From positions 89,433 through 153,432 of the forward strand of contig NZ_QETH01000002.1 of NCBI RefSeq assembly GCF_003105115.1: a stretch of 64,000 nt of DNA, in the 5' to 3' direction. A program made the position numbers and the translations under genes. The notes under the pieces are model-generated. The model had not been told where the DNA came from. It was given only the letters and a program-made list of their open reading frames with translations, and made no database searches. This document shows positions 26,099 to 36,243 of this stretch, in pieces. Within the stretch, counting starts at the first letter, position 1. The number at the start of each line of letters is the position of its first letter. The stretch comes from Flavobacterium sp. HTF (GTDB lineage: Bacteria > Bacteroidota > Bacteroidia > Flavobacteriales > Flavobacteriaceae).

Positions 26099-26130
26099 TT
26101 CAAATTAATTAAAAATTATTTTCAAAAACC

Positions 26131-26874
26131 TTAATTATCAAACCCAAGCTGCTTTCGCAAATCCAGATTCAAAGCATATTGTTCATCAACCGGGATTATT
26201 TTTCTTGAATTTTTATTGATATCATTTCCTTCCGCTGTCCAGAGAAACGGGTAAAAATTAAAAACTTCATCCCCTTTTATCTTTGAAACTTCCTGTCTCC
26301 ATTCATTCCATCTGTTTCCTTCATAAAATTTATCCAGATCATTATAGAAACAAAATTGCAGAAACTCCGAATAAGTAATATCCAGAGGCTCGTATTCTAA
26401 ACTGTCCGGTGCGAAATAATAAATTTTACCTAAATCTTTCCCTAATCCACCACCATTCAAAATATAAAATCCCCCAATTGCATCATCAGCAATTATCAAA
26501 AATGAAGGTGTTTCGCCAAATTCTTTAAATGATTTTCCCTTATTCCAGTCCGGAAGCGAACGGTTAAATTTTGCATTTCCGGAACCTAAAATTCGGATCC
26601 ATCCATCATCTATCAAAAGTCCGCCTGTCATAAAAACGATCGCTCCCATTGGTGAACTTGTTGTAACCTGTGTTTTGTACAATGATTCTTTTGCACTTAA
26701 CGGATCTGCCGGTAAAATTTCTACTTTATTTTTAGCCGACTTTATCCAGTCTTGTACAAGCGTCCAGGCAGGATCTGTTTTGTTTATAAGTTCTTCAGCT
26801 TTTTTCATTTTATTTTGCGCTGTGGTAATGAAAGTTATAAAGAGTAATAAAATTATACCGGTTTTTCGATTCAT
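26131..26874 (-). CDS. DUF2625 protein, exported
   Basis: 247 residues. Residues 1-19 form a signal peptide (FITTAQ/N). The body follows DUF2625: ELINKTDPAWTLVQDWI, the segment SPMGAIVFMTGGLLIDDGW, then FLIIADDAIGGFYILNGG and the block FCFYNDLDKFYEGNRWNEW. Most DUF2625 proteins that I recall are cytoplasmic, so an exported version would be unusual. Function unknown. It is upstream of the VOC gene on the minus strand. Confidence 0.75.
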   Translation of the reverse strand: MNRKTGIILLLFITFITTAQNKMKKAEELINKTDPAWTLVQDWIKSAKNKVEILPADPLSAKESLYKTQVTTSSPMGAIVFMTGGLLIDDGWIRILGSGNAKFNRSLPDWNKGKSFKEFGETPSFLIIADDAIGGFYILNGGGLGKDLGKIYYFAPDSLEYEPLDITYSEFLQFCFYNDLDKFYEGNRWNEWRQEVSKIKGDEVFNFYPFLWTAEGNDINKNSRKIIPVDEQYALNLDLRKQLGFDN

Positions 26875-26902
26875 GAGTTTAGATACAGTTCTTTTATTTA
26901 TA

Positions 26903-29050
26903 CTAACTTTTCTTCAAAATACTTCCCAGGCCCCTGCCAATCTGTTCAATAGCTTCCAGACTTTTGGTTAAAGGCGTTGCGGTAAAATCTTCGTAGGCAT
27001 CCATTGCGCTTTCTTTTCGGTCTTCCTGCGGATAAACCAGAATAATATTATTATCGCTGAAAGATTTTTCGAATTTCTGCGGCAATTTTTCAAAAATAGA
27101 CTGGTAAGAAACTGAACCTTTTCTCGATAAATTGAAAACAATTAAATCGGTTGGTTTTATTTCATCTGCAATTGACTCAAAATTATCCCATTCTATGACG
27201 CTTTTAAATCCTAATTTTGCATTTAATCTCAGGTTATTCGCAATTCCCTGAATGGTCTGATGCGTTTTGTAATCGGCATAAATAACAATCGGAATGCTTA
27301 ATTCCTGAGACAACCTACAGATTTTCTGCAATAAAGGATGAAAACCAACTCCTCTTTCAGAAAATGGCGGACAGACAAAAACCAGCCTTTTTTCTTCTAT
27401 AAAATTAGTCGGAAAACGGCAGATGAATAAATTTTTATCGACATTATTAATAATAGAATCTACATTTTCACCAAAAATCTTATCCAGAAATCCTGTTTTT
27501 TTCGGCCAGCCTACAATCACAATATCCGACATTATTTCTTTGGAAGTTCTTGCAATTCCGCTTGCCGGATTATGGTCAATTCTGGCAATGGTATTTATTT
27601 TCACTTCCGAGGCAGATCCCTGAATAACAAATTTATCAACCGCTTTTCGGTATTTTAAAATATTCTTTTCGGCCTGGTCATTATTCGGAACAATCGTTAA
27701 TAAAGTTACCGGGTTCGATGATTTTTTATCTTTTATCAAAAGAGCAAAATCCAGAAGGCTTGCTGCTGCAGAAGTTTTTGCAAGCGGAATCAGAATATGT
27801 TCTTCATAAATCTGGTCTTTTCCTGTGTCTATATGAGAAACTTCTTCCTCGCAGATGGCAATTTTCTTGGCCGCTTTTTCTGTTGCAAAAGAAGCTACGA
27901 TACAGGTTATCAAAATAAGGATAATAGTTCCGTTTAAGATGTTTTCATCTAAAATCTGAGCTTTAAATCCCACTAAAATAACAGCAAGGGTTGCCGCCGC
28001 ATGCGCACTGCTCAGACCAAAAATAAGCTGTCTTTCGGTTTTCGTATATTTAAAAACAATCTGGGTAAAAAACGCCGCAATCCATTTTCCAAAAATAGCT
28101 ACTACACTCAGCGTTCCGGCAACAATTAAGGCAGTCGGTCCACTCAGAATTACGCTAACATCTACCAGCATCCCGACAGAAATCAGAAAGAAAGGAATAA
28201 ACAATGAGTTCCCGATAAACTCAATTCTGTTCATTAATGCAGAAGAATGCGGAATTAAAGGATTTAATGCCAGACCGGCAACGAAAGCACCAATAATGGG
28301 CTCTACTCCTGCTACTTCGGCTAAAAATGCTGCAAAGAAAACGACCGAAAGGACAAAAATATAATGGGCATGTTTTTCACTTTCCAGTTTCTTGAAAAAC
28401 CATTTTGCAATTCTCGGAATAACCAAAAACATAATAGCAGAAAAAATAGCCAGTGAAACGGTCAGTTTTATCCAGAAAGCCTGATTCAGGTTTCCCTGAC
28501 TGCTTCCCATAATTACGGCCAAAATGATCAAAACGGCTGTATCGGTCAAAATTGTTCCTCCAACAGTAATGGCAACTGCCTGATTTTTGGCAATTCCTAA
28601 TTTGCTCACAATCGGATATGCGACCAAAGTGTGCGTTGCAAACATACTCGCCGTTAGAAAACTGGCATTAAAATCGTAATTCAGCAGATAAAAACAAACC
28701 GGAAAACCAATACTAAGCGGAAGTATAAAGGTGAAGAACCCGAACAGCAAACTTTTGTTTCTGTTGGCCTTAAACTCATTCATATCCAATTCAAGACCGG
28801 CAATAAACATAATGTACAGAAGTCCGATAGTCGAAAATAAATCAACGGCGGAGTTTTTTGCCAGGATATTAAGACCGTGAGGCCCAATGATAACTCCAGA
28901 AATTATTAATCCGATAATACCCGGAATGTTGATTTTCTTTAATAAAATAGGAGACAATAAAATAATGAAAAGTATAAGCGAAAAGATTAATACCGGATTA
29001 TTTAATGGCAATTCGAATTCTTGTAATAAATGCTTGAAAAATTCTATCAT
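26903..29050 (-). CDS. Kef/CPA2-type cation:proton antiporter with universal-stress-like C-terminal part
   Basis: 715 residues. The first 400 hold about 12 membrane helices with the CPA2 pattern: PGIIGLIISGVIIGPHGLN at the start, the segment SLLFGFFTF, then FVAGLALNPLIPHSS, and ATHTLVAYPIVSKLG. The rest (about 410-715) is cytoplasmic, with two Rossmann-like repeats as in universal stress proteins (HILIPLAKTSAAASLLDFAL, then FVCPPFSERGVGFHPLL). In Bacteroidota such fusions are assigned K+/Na+:H+ exchange. It is divergent from sdaA. Confidence 0.87.
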   Translation of the reverse strand: MIEFFKHLLQEFELPLNNPVLIFSLILFIILLSPILLKKINIPGIIGLIISGVIIGPHGLNILAKNSAVDLFSTIGLLYIMFIAGLELDMNEFKANRNKSLLFGFFTFILPLSIGFPVCFYLLNYDFNASFLTASMFATHTLVAYPIVSKLGIAKNQAVAITVGGTILTDTAVLIILAVIMGSSQGNLNQAFWIKLTVSLAIFSAIMFLVIPRIAKWFFKKLESEKHAHYIFVLSVVFFAAFLAEVAGVEPIIGAFVAGLALNPLIPHSSALMNRIEFIGNSLFIPFFLISVGMLVDVSVILSGPTALIVAGTLSVVAIFGKWIAAFFTQIVFKYTKTERQLIFGLSSAHAAATLAVILVGFKAQILDENILNGTIILILITCIVASFATEKAAKKIAICEEEVSHIDTGKDQIYEEHILIPLAKTSAAASLLDFALLIKDKKSSNPVTLLTIVPNNDQAEKNILKYRKAVDKFVIQGSASEVKINTIARIDHNPASGIARTSKEIMSDIVIVGWPKKTGFLDKIFGENVDSIINNVDKNLFICRFPTNFIEEKRLVFVCPPFSERGVGFHPLLQKICRLSQELSIPIVIYADYKTHQTIQGIANNLRLNAKLGFKSVIEWDNFESIADEIKPTDLIVFNLSRKGSVSYQSIFEKLPQKFEKSFSDNNIILVYPQEDRKESAMDAYEDFTATPLTKSLEAIEQIGRGLGSILKKS

Positions 29051-29342
29051 AGTGTAATTTTATCTTCTTTGTGGTATTTTAATTTTCGTAAAAGAGCTAA
29101 TCAATTAAAATGAAATCGCAGAAGTTTTAGTTTACTGATTTCTTTAAAGGAATTTAAAAAAATCATATTCTTTAGTGTTTTGTTTCATTACAAAAATACC
29201 TAAAAAAAGTACGAACTCTTTACGAAAAGCCTATATTAACCATTTAAATTTGTTTCATTGCCAAATTATTAAAATTTAATACCTTTTTTAACAAAATCGC
29301 AACATTAACAAATGAAAACAAAACTTCTTTGCATTATTCAAT

Positions 29343-29350
29343 TATCTTTG
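29343..29350 (+). promoter_or_regulatory. Probable -7 element of sdaA
   Basis: TATCTTTG matches TAnnTTTG 19 bases before the ATG at 29370. The 318-base divergent spacer (29051-29369) otherwise holds only AT-rich sequence; no hairpin or other gene is seen. Confidence 0.55.
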
Positions 29351-29369
29351 TCTTTATAAAAATTGAACA

Positions 29370-30797
29370 ATGGAAGAATGTATCTCTGTTTTTGATATGC
29401 TTAAAATTGGTGTCGGGCCTTCAAGTTCGCACACTCTTGGCCCGTGGCGTGCCGCTGAACGTTTTTTAGAGGAGTTAAAAAATGAATCTATTTTAGAGCA
29501 TGTCATAAGGGTAAAAGTAGATTTATACGGATCGCTTTCCCTGACAGGCAAAGGCCACGCAACAGACTTAGCCGTGATGCTGGGTTTAAGCGGACAGGAT
29601 CCTGAATATATTCCGGTTGACAATATTGCCGGAATCATCAAAGATATTGAAACTAAAAATGAAATCAATCTGGGCAGCCAGCTTACGATTCCGTTTTATT
29701 TTCTTCAGGACATTGTTTTCAATAAAGACTTTCTTCCCTTTCATGCCAACGGATTAAAATTTACCGCTTTTAAAGCTGATAATTCCGAATATGAATCCAC
29801 TTTTTATTCTATCGGAGGTGGTTTTGTAGTAAAAGAAGAACGTACAAATGCCAAAATAAAAGAGGAAATCAAATGTGCGTTTCCTTTCCCTATACAAAAT
29901 GCAGTAGAGCTTTTGAATTATACGGTTTCAGAAAATAAAATGATTTCTGAAATTGTTTATGAAAACGAAAAATCAATGCGTCCAGAAGCTGAAATTCATT
30001 CAGAACTGATGCGCATCTGGAATACCATGTTAGAATGTATGTTCATTGGCTGTCATTCCGAAGGAATACTTCCGGGCGGTTTACATGTACGCAGAAGAGC
30101 TTTTGACATGCACCAGAACTTAATAGGTTTATCAAATTACGATTCTCCTCAAACCTGGCTTGAAGAAATCAGAAAAACAGAGGTTAAATTTCGCCAGATC
30201 CTGAAATGGGTAAGTTGTTTTGCACTTGCCGTGAATGAAGTAAATGCTTCTCTTGGCCGTGTAGTAACAGCTCCAACCAACGGAAGTGCCGGCGTAATTC
30301 CTGCCGTTTTAATGTATTATCTGGTAATTGAAAACCACAACGCCGGAGAAAAAGAAATCAAACAATTCCTGATGGTGGCCGGAGAAATTGGAAGTATCTT
30401 TAAAAAAGGCTCCACAATTTCTGCCGCAATGGGTGGTTGTCAGGCAGAAATCGGCGTTTCGTCTTCTATGGCGGCGGCGGCTCTCTGCGAATTAATGGGC
30501 GGAAGTCCTGCCCAGGTTTTAATGGCTGCCGAAATTGCCATGGAACATCATTTAGGTTTAACCTGCGACCCAATTGGCGGTTTGGTTCAGATTCCGTGTA
30601 TTGAAAGAAATACGATGGGAGCCATAAAAGCGATAAATGCTGCCGAACTGGCTTTGGAAACCGATTCTAAAAATGCAAAAGTACCTTTGGATAAAGTAAT
30701 TAATACCATGTGGCAAACCGCAAAAGACATGAATTCAAAATACAAAGAAACCTCAGAAGGCGGATTGGCAATCGCTGTAAACATGGCAGATTGTTAG
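29370..30797 (+). CDS. sdaA: L-serine ammonia-lyase, iron-sulfur type
   Basis: 475 residues, close to the usual length for the single-chain enzyme. [15 protein letters not shown] is the substrate region, followed by the catalytic domain with [18 protein letters not shown] and [18 protein letters not shown]. The three conserved Cys at about 356, 399 and 410 hold the [4Fe-4S] cluster. The reaction gives pyruvate and ammonia from L-serine, feeding carbon metabolism. It is cytoplasmic and oxygen-sensitive. It is a single gene with its own -7 element. Confidence 0.93.
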   Translation: MEECISVFDMLKIGVGPSSSHTLGPWRAAERFLEELKNESILEHVIRVKVDLYGSLSLTGKGHATDLAVMLGLSGQDPEYIPVDNIAGIIKDIETKNEINLGSQLTIPFYFLQDIVFNKDFLPFHANGLKFTAFKADNSEYESTFYSIGGGFVVKEERTNAKIKEEIKCAFPFPIQNAVELLNYTVSENKMISEIVYENEKSMRPEAEIHSELMRIWNTMLECMFIGCHSEGILPGGLHVRRRAFDMHQNLIGLSNYDSPQTWLEEIRKTEVKFRQILKWVSCFALAVNEVNASLGRVVTAPTNGSAGVIPAVLMYYLVIENHNAGEKEIKQFLMVAGEIGSIFKKGSTISAAMGGCQAEIGVSSSMAAAALCELMGGSPAQVLMAAEIAMEHHLGLTCDPIGGLVQIPCIERNTMGAIKAINAAELALETDSKNAKVPLDKVINTMWQTAKDMNSKYKETSEGGLAIAVNMADC

Positions 30798-30810
30798 ACT
30801 TTTTTTCGCT

Positions 30811-30876
30811 ACGAATTTCACTAATTGTTATAATTGAACAAAAAACAATTCGTGAAAATTCGTGAAATTCGTGGCA
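30811..30876. repeat. AATTCGTG intergenic repeat
   Basis: ACGAATTTCAC near 30811 faces AATTCGTGAAATTCGTGGC near 30857. The words are shared with the element at 51634. It lies between sdaA and the SH3-like gene and provides the spurious upstream GTG of that gene. Confidence 0.6.
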
Positions 30877-30894
30877 AAAAACAAAAATTACTTC

Positions 30895-32088
30895 ATGAAA
30901 AAACTTTACTTTTTACTTTTTTTCTGTTCTGTATTACTTCATTCACAAGAACGTTATTTTCTTAATTCAGATACGAGACTTTATACATCACCAAATTCAT
31001 CAGCAGATTTTTTGGGTTATTTTAAATATGGAGCAGAAGTTAAATTATTATCAGAAAGTAAAAATGGCTGGTACAAAGTAAAGTCTGATAATTTTAATGA
31101 AGGATTTGTTCAGGAAAAATATATTGCGACAAGATTAAACGCTAAAGATGTTAAAGTAAAAGACACCCAAAATCCAATACTGGAAGGCGGAGATGCATAT
31201 TACGGCGGAAATCATCTTTTTGTTTTGGTGGCCGGTTTAAAAGCAAGGGCATTACCCGATAAAAATTCCAAAATCAAGGAAGTTTTATTTACAGGAGATC
31301 CTGTTGCTGTAAACTATATTCCTGTAAATCAGGATGACTGGGTTAATATAAATGGAAATTTTGACGAAGAATATGCCAAATATACTTTGAGAAAATTTAT
31401 TGGCCCAAGACCCGATTTTGGCACTTTGCTAAAAGATTTTGACAAATTAGATCCCAATGCCATTACCGAACGTAAAACAATAAGCGAACGGATTGTAGAA
31501 TTGGCATGGAACAGCGATTATTCAAAATTTGCCCCTGCTTATCAGAGATATTCTGAAGTTGTTCAACAATTAAACGACCCCAAATTAATTGCCGATACTG
31601 AACTGAATATTGCGATAGCCAAAGGTTTAGCCAAACATAAACTACCGGAACAAATTGTTGCTTTTGTAAAAAAAGCCGAGTTTAGTTTAAAAGGGACGAA
31701 AACCAAATCATTATATTTTTCTCAGACAGACTTAGTCAAAGTGTTTGGTAAACCAACCAGAAAAGCCAGTATTGGTGACGAATGCGGGATTTATTTAAGT
31801 GATCTGTTTTACTACTATCCTGATTTGGAAGTTTCTGTCGATGAAAATAAAAATCAGGCCGAAATCGTAAAAGTTTATATTAACGAAAACAACAAATTCA
31901 TCATAAGCCCGAACGCTGTTTTGGACCATTTGCTGTCTGAAAAAGCTTTCATTGAAAAATACGGGACTTATATTGACGCTTCGATCAAATCTCCTCATAA
32001 TTATTCTATGATAATGGAAGACAGTCAGTTTAGAATAGAATTCAGAGAAGGAAAACTCTTTTCTGTGGAAATATTCTTTTACTGCTGA
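30895..32088 (+). CDS. Exported protein with SH3-like domains
   Basis: 397 residues from ATG 30895. The open frame also runs to a GTG at 30862, but that lies in the intergenic repeat and would precede the signal peptide [19 protein letters not shown]. Two bacterial SH3-like modules seem present at about 20-80 ([24 protein letters not shown], then [20 protein letters not shown]) and about 100-160. The remaining C-terminal 230 residues have no family I know. SH3b modules often bind cell-wall peptides. It is probably periplasmic. Confidence 0.7.
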   Translation: MKKLYFLLFFCSVLLHSQERYFLNSDTRLYTSPNSSADFLGYFKYGAEVKLLSESKNGWYKVKSDNFNEGFVQEKYIATRLNAKDVKVKDTQNPILEGGDAYYGGNHLFVLVAGLKARALPDKNSKIKEVLFTGDPVAVNYIPVNQDDWVNINGNFDEEYAKYTLRKFIGPRPDFGTLLKDFDKLDPNAITERKTISERIVELAWNSDYSKFAPAYQRYSEVVQQLNDPKLIADTELNIAIAKGLAKHKLPEQIVAFVKKAEFSLKGTKTKSLYFSQTDLVKVFGKPTRKASIGDECGIYLSDLFYYYPDLEVSVDENKNQAEIVKVYINENNKFIISPNAVLDHLLSEKAFIEKYGTYIDASIKSPHNYSMIMEDSQFRIEFREGKLFSVEIFFYC

Positions 32089-32138
32089 TTCCCAATCTAT
32101 ATTTATTCAATACTTTTACAATATCAAAAAAAAATAAA

Positions 32139-32957
32139 ATGTCAGTAGCAAAAAAAGATTATAAAAGAATCACAACAAAGTCTTTAATCGAAATGAAAAG
32201 CAATGGAGAAAAGATTTCCATGCTTACCGCTTATGATTATACTATGGCTAAAATTGTGGATACCGCAGGAGTTGATGTAATTTTGGTGGGTGATTCTGCT
32301 TCAAATGTTATGGCTGGTCACGAAACGACTTTGCCTATTACGTTAGACCAGATGATTTACCATGCTTCATCTGTAGTTCGTGCTGTCGAAAGGGCTTTGG
32401 TGGTGGTTGATTTGCCTTTCGGAAGTTATCAGTCAGATCCTAAGGAAGCTTTGCGTTCTTCTATCAGAATCATGAAAGAAAGCGGTGGACACGCCGTAAA
32501 ATTAGAAGGCGGAAAAGAAATTAAAGAATCTATCAAAAAAATATTAAACGCAGGTATTCCCGTTATGGGACATTTGGGTTTAACTCCACAATCTATATAT
32601 AAATTCGGAACATACAGTGTTCGTGCCAAAGAAGAGCAAGAAGCAGAAAAACTAATTGAAGATGCTAAAATGCTTGAAAAAATTGGCTGTTTTGGTGTTG
32701 TATTGGAAAAAATCCCTGCTCATTTAGCAGAACAAGTTGCGAAAAGCATTTCAATTCCTGTAATCGGAATCGGAGCCGGCGGCGGTGTCGACGGACAGGT
32801 TTTGGTTATTCATGATATGCTGGGAATGAATAATGAATTCAGCCCTCGTTTTTTACGTCGTTATTTAAATCTATACGAAGAAATGACAAAAGCAATCGGT
32901 CAATATGCTGCTGATGTAAAGTCAAGCGATTTTCCGAGTGAAAAAGAACAATATTAA
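32139..32957 (+). CDS. panB: 3-methyl-2-oxobutanoate hydroxymethyltransferase
   Basis: 272 residues, the family's normal length. [19 protein letters not shown], the segment [17 protein letters not shown] and VKLEGG are PanB signatures, with the Mg-binding Asp in VGDS, plus [15 protein letters not shown] and the segment [17 protein letters not shown]. The reaction adds a hydroxymethyl group from 5,10-methylene-THF to 2-oxoisovalerate, giving ketopantoate, the first step to pantothenate and CoA. It is cytoplasmic and decameric in known cases. panC/panD are not in the window. Confidence 0.95.
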   Translation: MSVAKKDYKRITTKSLIEMKSNGEKISMLTAYDYTMAKIVDTAGVDVILVGDSASNVMAGHETTLPITLDQMIYHASSVVRAVERALVVVDLPFGSYQSDPKEALRSSIRIMKESGGHAVKLEGGKEIKESIKKILNAGIPVMGHLGLTPQSIYKFGTYSVRAKEEQEAEKLIEDAKMLEKIGCFGVVLEKIPAHLAEQVAKSISIPVIGIGAGGGVDGQVLVIHDMLGMNNEFSPRFLRRYLNLYEEMTKAIGQYAADVKSSDFPSEKEQY

Positions 32958-32965
32958 TTTTTTTA

Positions 32966-33090
32966 GGCACTAAGGTTCTGAGTTGCTATCCCGAAGCTTC
33001 GGGAATGAGGTTTTTTTAGGTTCAAAGTGACAAAGGCTCAAAGGTTCAAAGATGTATTTTTAATAAACCTCCTGTTTTAGCGGGAGGTTC
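32966..33090. repeat. Intergenic repeat tract between panB and the RluA gene
   Basis: It contains GGTTCTGAGTTGCT, the palindrome TCCCGAAGCTTCGGGA and CAAAGGTTCAAAG words of the common Bacteroidota repeat style. It ends in a hairpin at 33065-33090 (AACCTCCTG / CGGGAGGTT) with only a weak T tract after it, which may partly terminate panB transcription. Confidence 0.55.
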
Positions 33091-33142
33091 ATTATTTATA
33101 CCTCAAAATCTTTTAATTAAAAACTATAATTTAAATTTTAAA

Positions 33143-33841
33143 ATGTCCGCAACAAAAATAATCTCCAACAAAAATAATCTCCAAATTCTGCATGAAGACA
33201 ATCACATCATTGTAATTAATAAACGTGTAGGCGATATTGTACAGGGAGATAAAACAGGAGACAAACCTTTGTCTGATATCGTAAAAGAATACATTAAAGA
33301 GAAATACAATAAACCCGGAGATGTTTTTCTTGGTGTGATTCATCGTCTGGACAGACCTACAACCGGAATTGTTGTTTTTGCCAGAACCAGCAAAGCATTA
33401 ACGAGAATGAATGAAATGTTCTCCAACCGCGAAACACAAAAAACATACTGGGCGGTTGTCAAAAATAAACCTGTTGAAAAAACGGCAAAACTGGTTCATT
33501 TTTTAAAAAGAAACGAAAAAAACAATACTTCAAAAGCACATTTAAAAGAAGTTCCGGATAGTAAAGTAGCCAGCCTGGATTATACTGTTTTTAAAGAACT
33601 TCAGAATTATGTGGCTCTGGAAATTAACCTGCATACCGGCCGCCATCATCAGATTCGTGCGCAGCTTTCTGCTATTGGATCACCAATAAAAGGCGATCTA
33701 AAATATGGTTTTGACCGAAGTAATCCGGACGGCGGAATTCATCTTCATGCCAGAAAATTAGTTTTTGTACATCCGGTTTCCAAAGAAAATATCACTATCA
33801 TCGCCCCTACTCCGGACGAAACAATCTGGAACGCACTTTGA
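33143..33841 (+). CDS. RluA-family pseudouridine synthase
   Basis: 232 residues. The catalytic motif HRLDRPTTGIVVFART has Asp at about 68. Other family blocks are ILHEDNHIIVINKRVGD before it, and LHTGRHHQIRAQLSAIGSPIKGD later. The protein lacks the N-terminal S4 domain seen in RluC and RluD. It isomerises uridine in rRNA or tRNA; the exact target cannot be assigned. It is cytoplasmic and stands alone. Confidence 0.9.
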   Translation: MSATKIISNKNNLQILHEDNHIIVINKRVGDIVQGDKTGDKPLSDIVKEYIKEKYNKPGDVFLGVIHRLDRPTTGIVVFARTSKALTRMNEMFSNRETQKTYWAVVKNKPVEKTAKLVHFLKRNEKNNTSKAHLKEVPDSKVASLDYTVFKELQNYVALEINLHTGRHHQIRAQLSAIGSPIKGDLKYGFDRSNPDGGIHLHARKLVFVHPVSKENITIIAPTPDETIWNAL

Positions 33842-33916
33842 TTTTATGATATAATTCTTAATTTTTTAATTTTTATAAATTAACTTGCATAGGCAAAAAT
33901 TCAAGTTAATCATAAA

Positions 33917-35245
33917 ATGGACTACAAAAACGACATCGGATACAGAAGAGAAACACTTAAAAAGTTATTGTATAACATTCAGAAAAGCGAAGATTTAATT
34001 GTAAAAGCTTTATACGATGATTTTAAAAAGCCTGAATTTGAAGCTGTATTAACAGAAACAAATTATGTTATTTCGGAACTGAAAGACACCATAAAAAATA
34101 TTAAAAAATGGTCTCGGCCAAAACGTGTTTTTCCTTCTCTTCTCAATTTTCCTTCTACCGATTATATATACAAAGAGCCTTACGGAAATGTTTTGGTCAT
34201 TTCACCATGGAATTACCCTTTTCAGCTCGCATTATGCCCTTTGATTTCTGCGGTTGCTGCAGGAAACAGGGTGATTTTAAAACCATCAGAACTTACTCCG
34301 CATACCTCAGCTGTTATTGCTAAAATCATTCAGAAAACATTTCATATCAGCCATGTCGAAGTTGTAGAAGGCGGGCTTGATGTTTCAACTCAACTTTTGT
34401 CACAACGCTGGGACTATATTTTCTTTACAGGAAGTGTTGCCGTTGGTAAAATTGTGGCCAAAGCTGCTGCAGAAAACCTGACGCCTGTTACACTTGAACT
34501 TGGCGGAAAAAACCCGTGTATTATTGATGAATCTGCCGATTTAAAACTCGCTGCCAAAAGAATTGTCTGGGGAAAATTCATTAATGCCGGCCAAACCTGT
34601 ATTGCGCCCGATTATATTTTGATTCAGAAAAACATGAAAATCAATTTCATCTCTTTTATGATGGAAGAAATCACAAAAGCATACGGGAACAAAATGGAAA
34701 AATCCCCTGATTTTGCCCGGATTATAAATACAAAAAACTGGCTGCGACTGGTTGGCATGATTGATCCTGAAAGAGTAATTTTTGGCGGAGAAAATGATGC
34801 GAATAAATTATACATAGCTCCGACGCTTATAGAAGAACCGGATTTGAGCAGTCCTGTTATGAAAGAAGAAATCTTTGGGCCAATTTTACCAATCCTGACT
34901 TATGAGACAGAAACTGACATAGAAAATGTGGTGAGCAGGTATGAGAAACCTCTTGCATTTTATATTTTTAGCGAAAATAAATCTTTTATAAAGAAATTAA
35001 TTTCAACTTACTCTTTTGGAGGCGGCTGCGTTAATGATACCGTTGTCCATTTTTCTAATAAAAGACTGCCTTTTGGCGGTGTCGGGCATAGCGGAATTGG
35101 TGCTTATCACGGTCAGTTGAGCTTTGATATTTTCTCTCATCACAAAGGAGTTGTCAAAAAAGGCAACTGGCTTGATCTTCCTATGCGTTATGCGCCTTAC
35201 AAAGATAAACTGGCTTCTATTAAACGCCTGTTAGACTGGATCTAA
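33917..35245 (+). CDS. Aldehyde dehydrogenase (ALDH3-like)
   Basis: 442 residues, short, as in the ALDH3 class. YGNVLVISPWNYPFQL, the segment GNRVILKPSELTPHTS, then FFTGSVAVGKIVAKAAAE, the general base in LELGGKNP (Glu about 193), and the catalytic Cys in NAGQTCIAPDY (about 227) are visible. It closes with SFGGGCVNDTVVH and LPFGGVGHSG. It oxidises medium- or long-chain aldehydes to acids with NAD(P), perhaps tied to lipid turnover. It is cytoplasmic or peripheral and stands alone. Confidence 0.9.
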   Translation: MDYKNDIGYRRETLKKLLYNIQKSEDLIVKALYDDFKKPEFEAVLTETNYVISELKDTIKNIKKWSRPKRVFPSLLNFPSTDYIYKEPYGNVLVISPWNYPFQLALCPLISAVAAGNRVILKPSELTPHTSAVIAKIIQKTFHISHVEVVEGGLDVSTQLLSQRWDYIFFTGSVAVGKIVAKAAAENLTPVTLELGGKNPCIIDESADLKLAAKRIVWGKFINAGQTCIAPDYILIQKNMKINFISFMMEEITKAYGNKMEKSPDFARIINTKNWLRLVGMIDPERVIFGGENDANKLYIAPTLIEEPDLSSPVMKEEIFGPILPILTYETETDIENVVSRYEKPLAFYIFSENKSFIKKLISTYSFGGGCVNDTVVHFSNKRLPFGGVGHSGIGAYHGQLSFDIFSHHKGVVKKGNWLDLPMRYAPYKDKLASIKRLLDWI

Positions 35246-35363
35246 CACCTCAAAAACAATTTCGTAATGTTTTGTTGATTTTTATACTGAATTGATTAAA
35301 TATATTATATTTACGTCTGAATAATATTTAAAATAAGATTATAAAAACAACTTTACTTAAAAA

Positions 35364-36155
35364 ATGAAATCTACACTAGACCAAATCGAAGACATTAGGA
35401 AAAATGGCTATTCTTTAGATTTTTCAAACGTTTTTAACCATGCTTTTGAAAACTATAAAAAAATAGCAGTTTATGCAGGATTAATATTATTGGTATTCTC
35501 GATTATAGCTGTTTTTCTTGGTGGAGGAATTTTTGTTGCACTATACGGAGTTGAACACTTTACCGAAGAATACTTTAAAAACCTGCAAAACGAACAGCCT
35601 GCCGGTTCTGTATTAATTATTTACACATTAGTTATTTCGTTTGTAGCTGCGCTTTTGAGCCCTTTTACAGCCGGTTTCCTAAAAATGGCCGATTGTGCTG
35701 ATAAAGACCTGGAATTTAATGTTTCAACGATTTTTAGCTATTATAACTCTCGTCATTTTTCTCCGCTTTTTATCTCAACATTGTTAATATCATTAACCGG
35801 AGGTGCCATATCTGTAGGCTTTAATTATTTGGGAATTCAGGTTGTAGATGCTATTATAACGATTATTATAACTTTCTTCACCTCACTGACAATACCATTG
35901 ATCATTTTTGGAGATTTAAATGCCTTTGACGCTATAAAATCAAGTGCTGTTATAGTAACCAAACAACCTTTGGTAATTGCACTTCTTTTCATTGTTGCAG
36001 GACTGGCCTCTACAGTGGGGCTTATCGGATGTTGTATTGGAGTTGTGTTTACAATTCCGATAACTTATTCCGTAAAATATGCGATTTACAGTGCCATATT
36101 AAATATTAAAGACGAAGATTCTATTGACTCTATTGGTCAGTCGGATTTTGAGTAA
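35364..36155 (+). CDS. Multi-pass inner-membrane protein
   Basis: 263 residues. About 5-6 membrane helices: about 33-56, 75-105, 135-155, 160-180 and 195-245. An N-terminal charged helix (MKSTLDQIEDIRKNGYSLDF) precedes them. Similar Flavobacterium proteins are, I recall, labelled beta-carotene monooxygenase, which this sequence does not support because no histidine metal site is seen. Function unknown. The hybrid kinase gene starts 88 bases downstream. Confidence 0.6.
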   Translation: MKSTLDQIEDIRKNGYSLDFSNVFNHAFENYKKIAVYAGLILLVFSIIAVFLGGGIFVALYGVEHFTEEYFKNLQNEQPAGSVLIIYTLVISFVAALLSPFTAGFLKMADCADKDLEFNVSTIFSYYNSRHFSPLFISTLLISLTGGAISVGFNYLGIQVVDAIITIIITFFTSLTIPLIIFGDLNAFDAIKSSAVIVTKQPLVIALLFIVAGLASTVGLIGCCIGVVFTIPITYSVKYAIYSAILNIKDEDSIDSIGQSDFE

Positions 36156-36243
36156 TTTATAAATTTCTAGACAATAGAAGAACCTGACCAACTCTGTTTA
36201 GAAATTCACAAGCTATTTACTTAACCAAACATCCCCAGATACT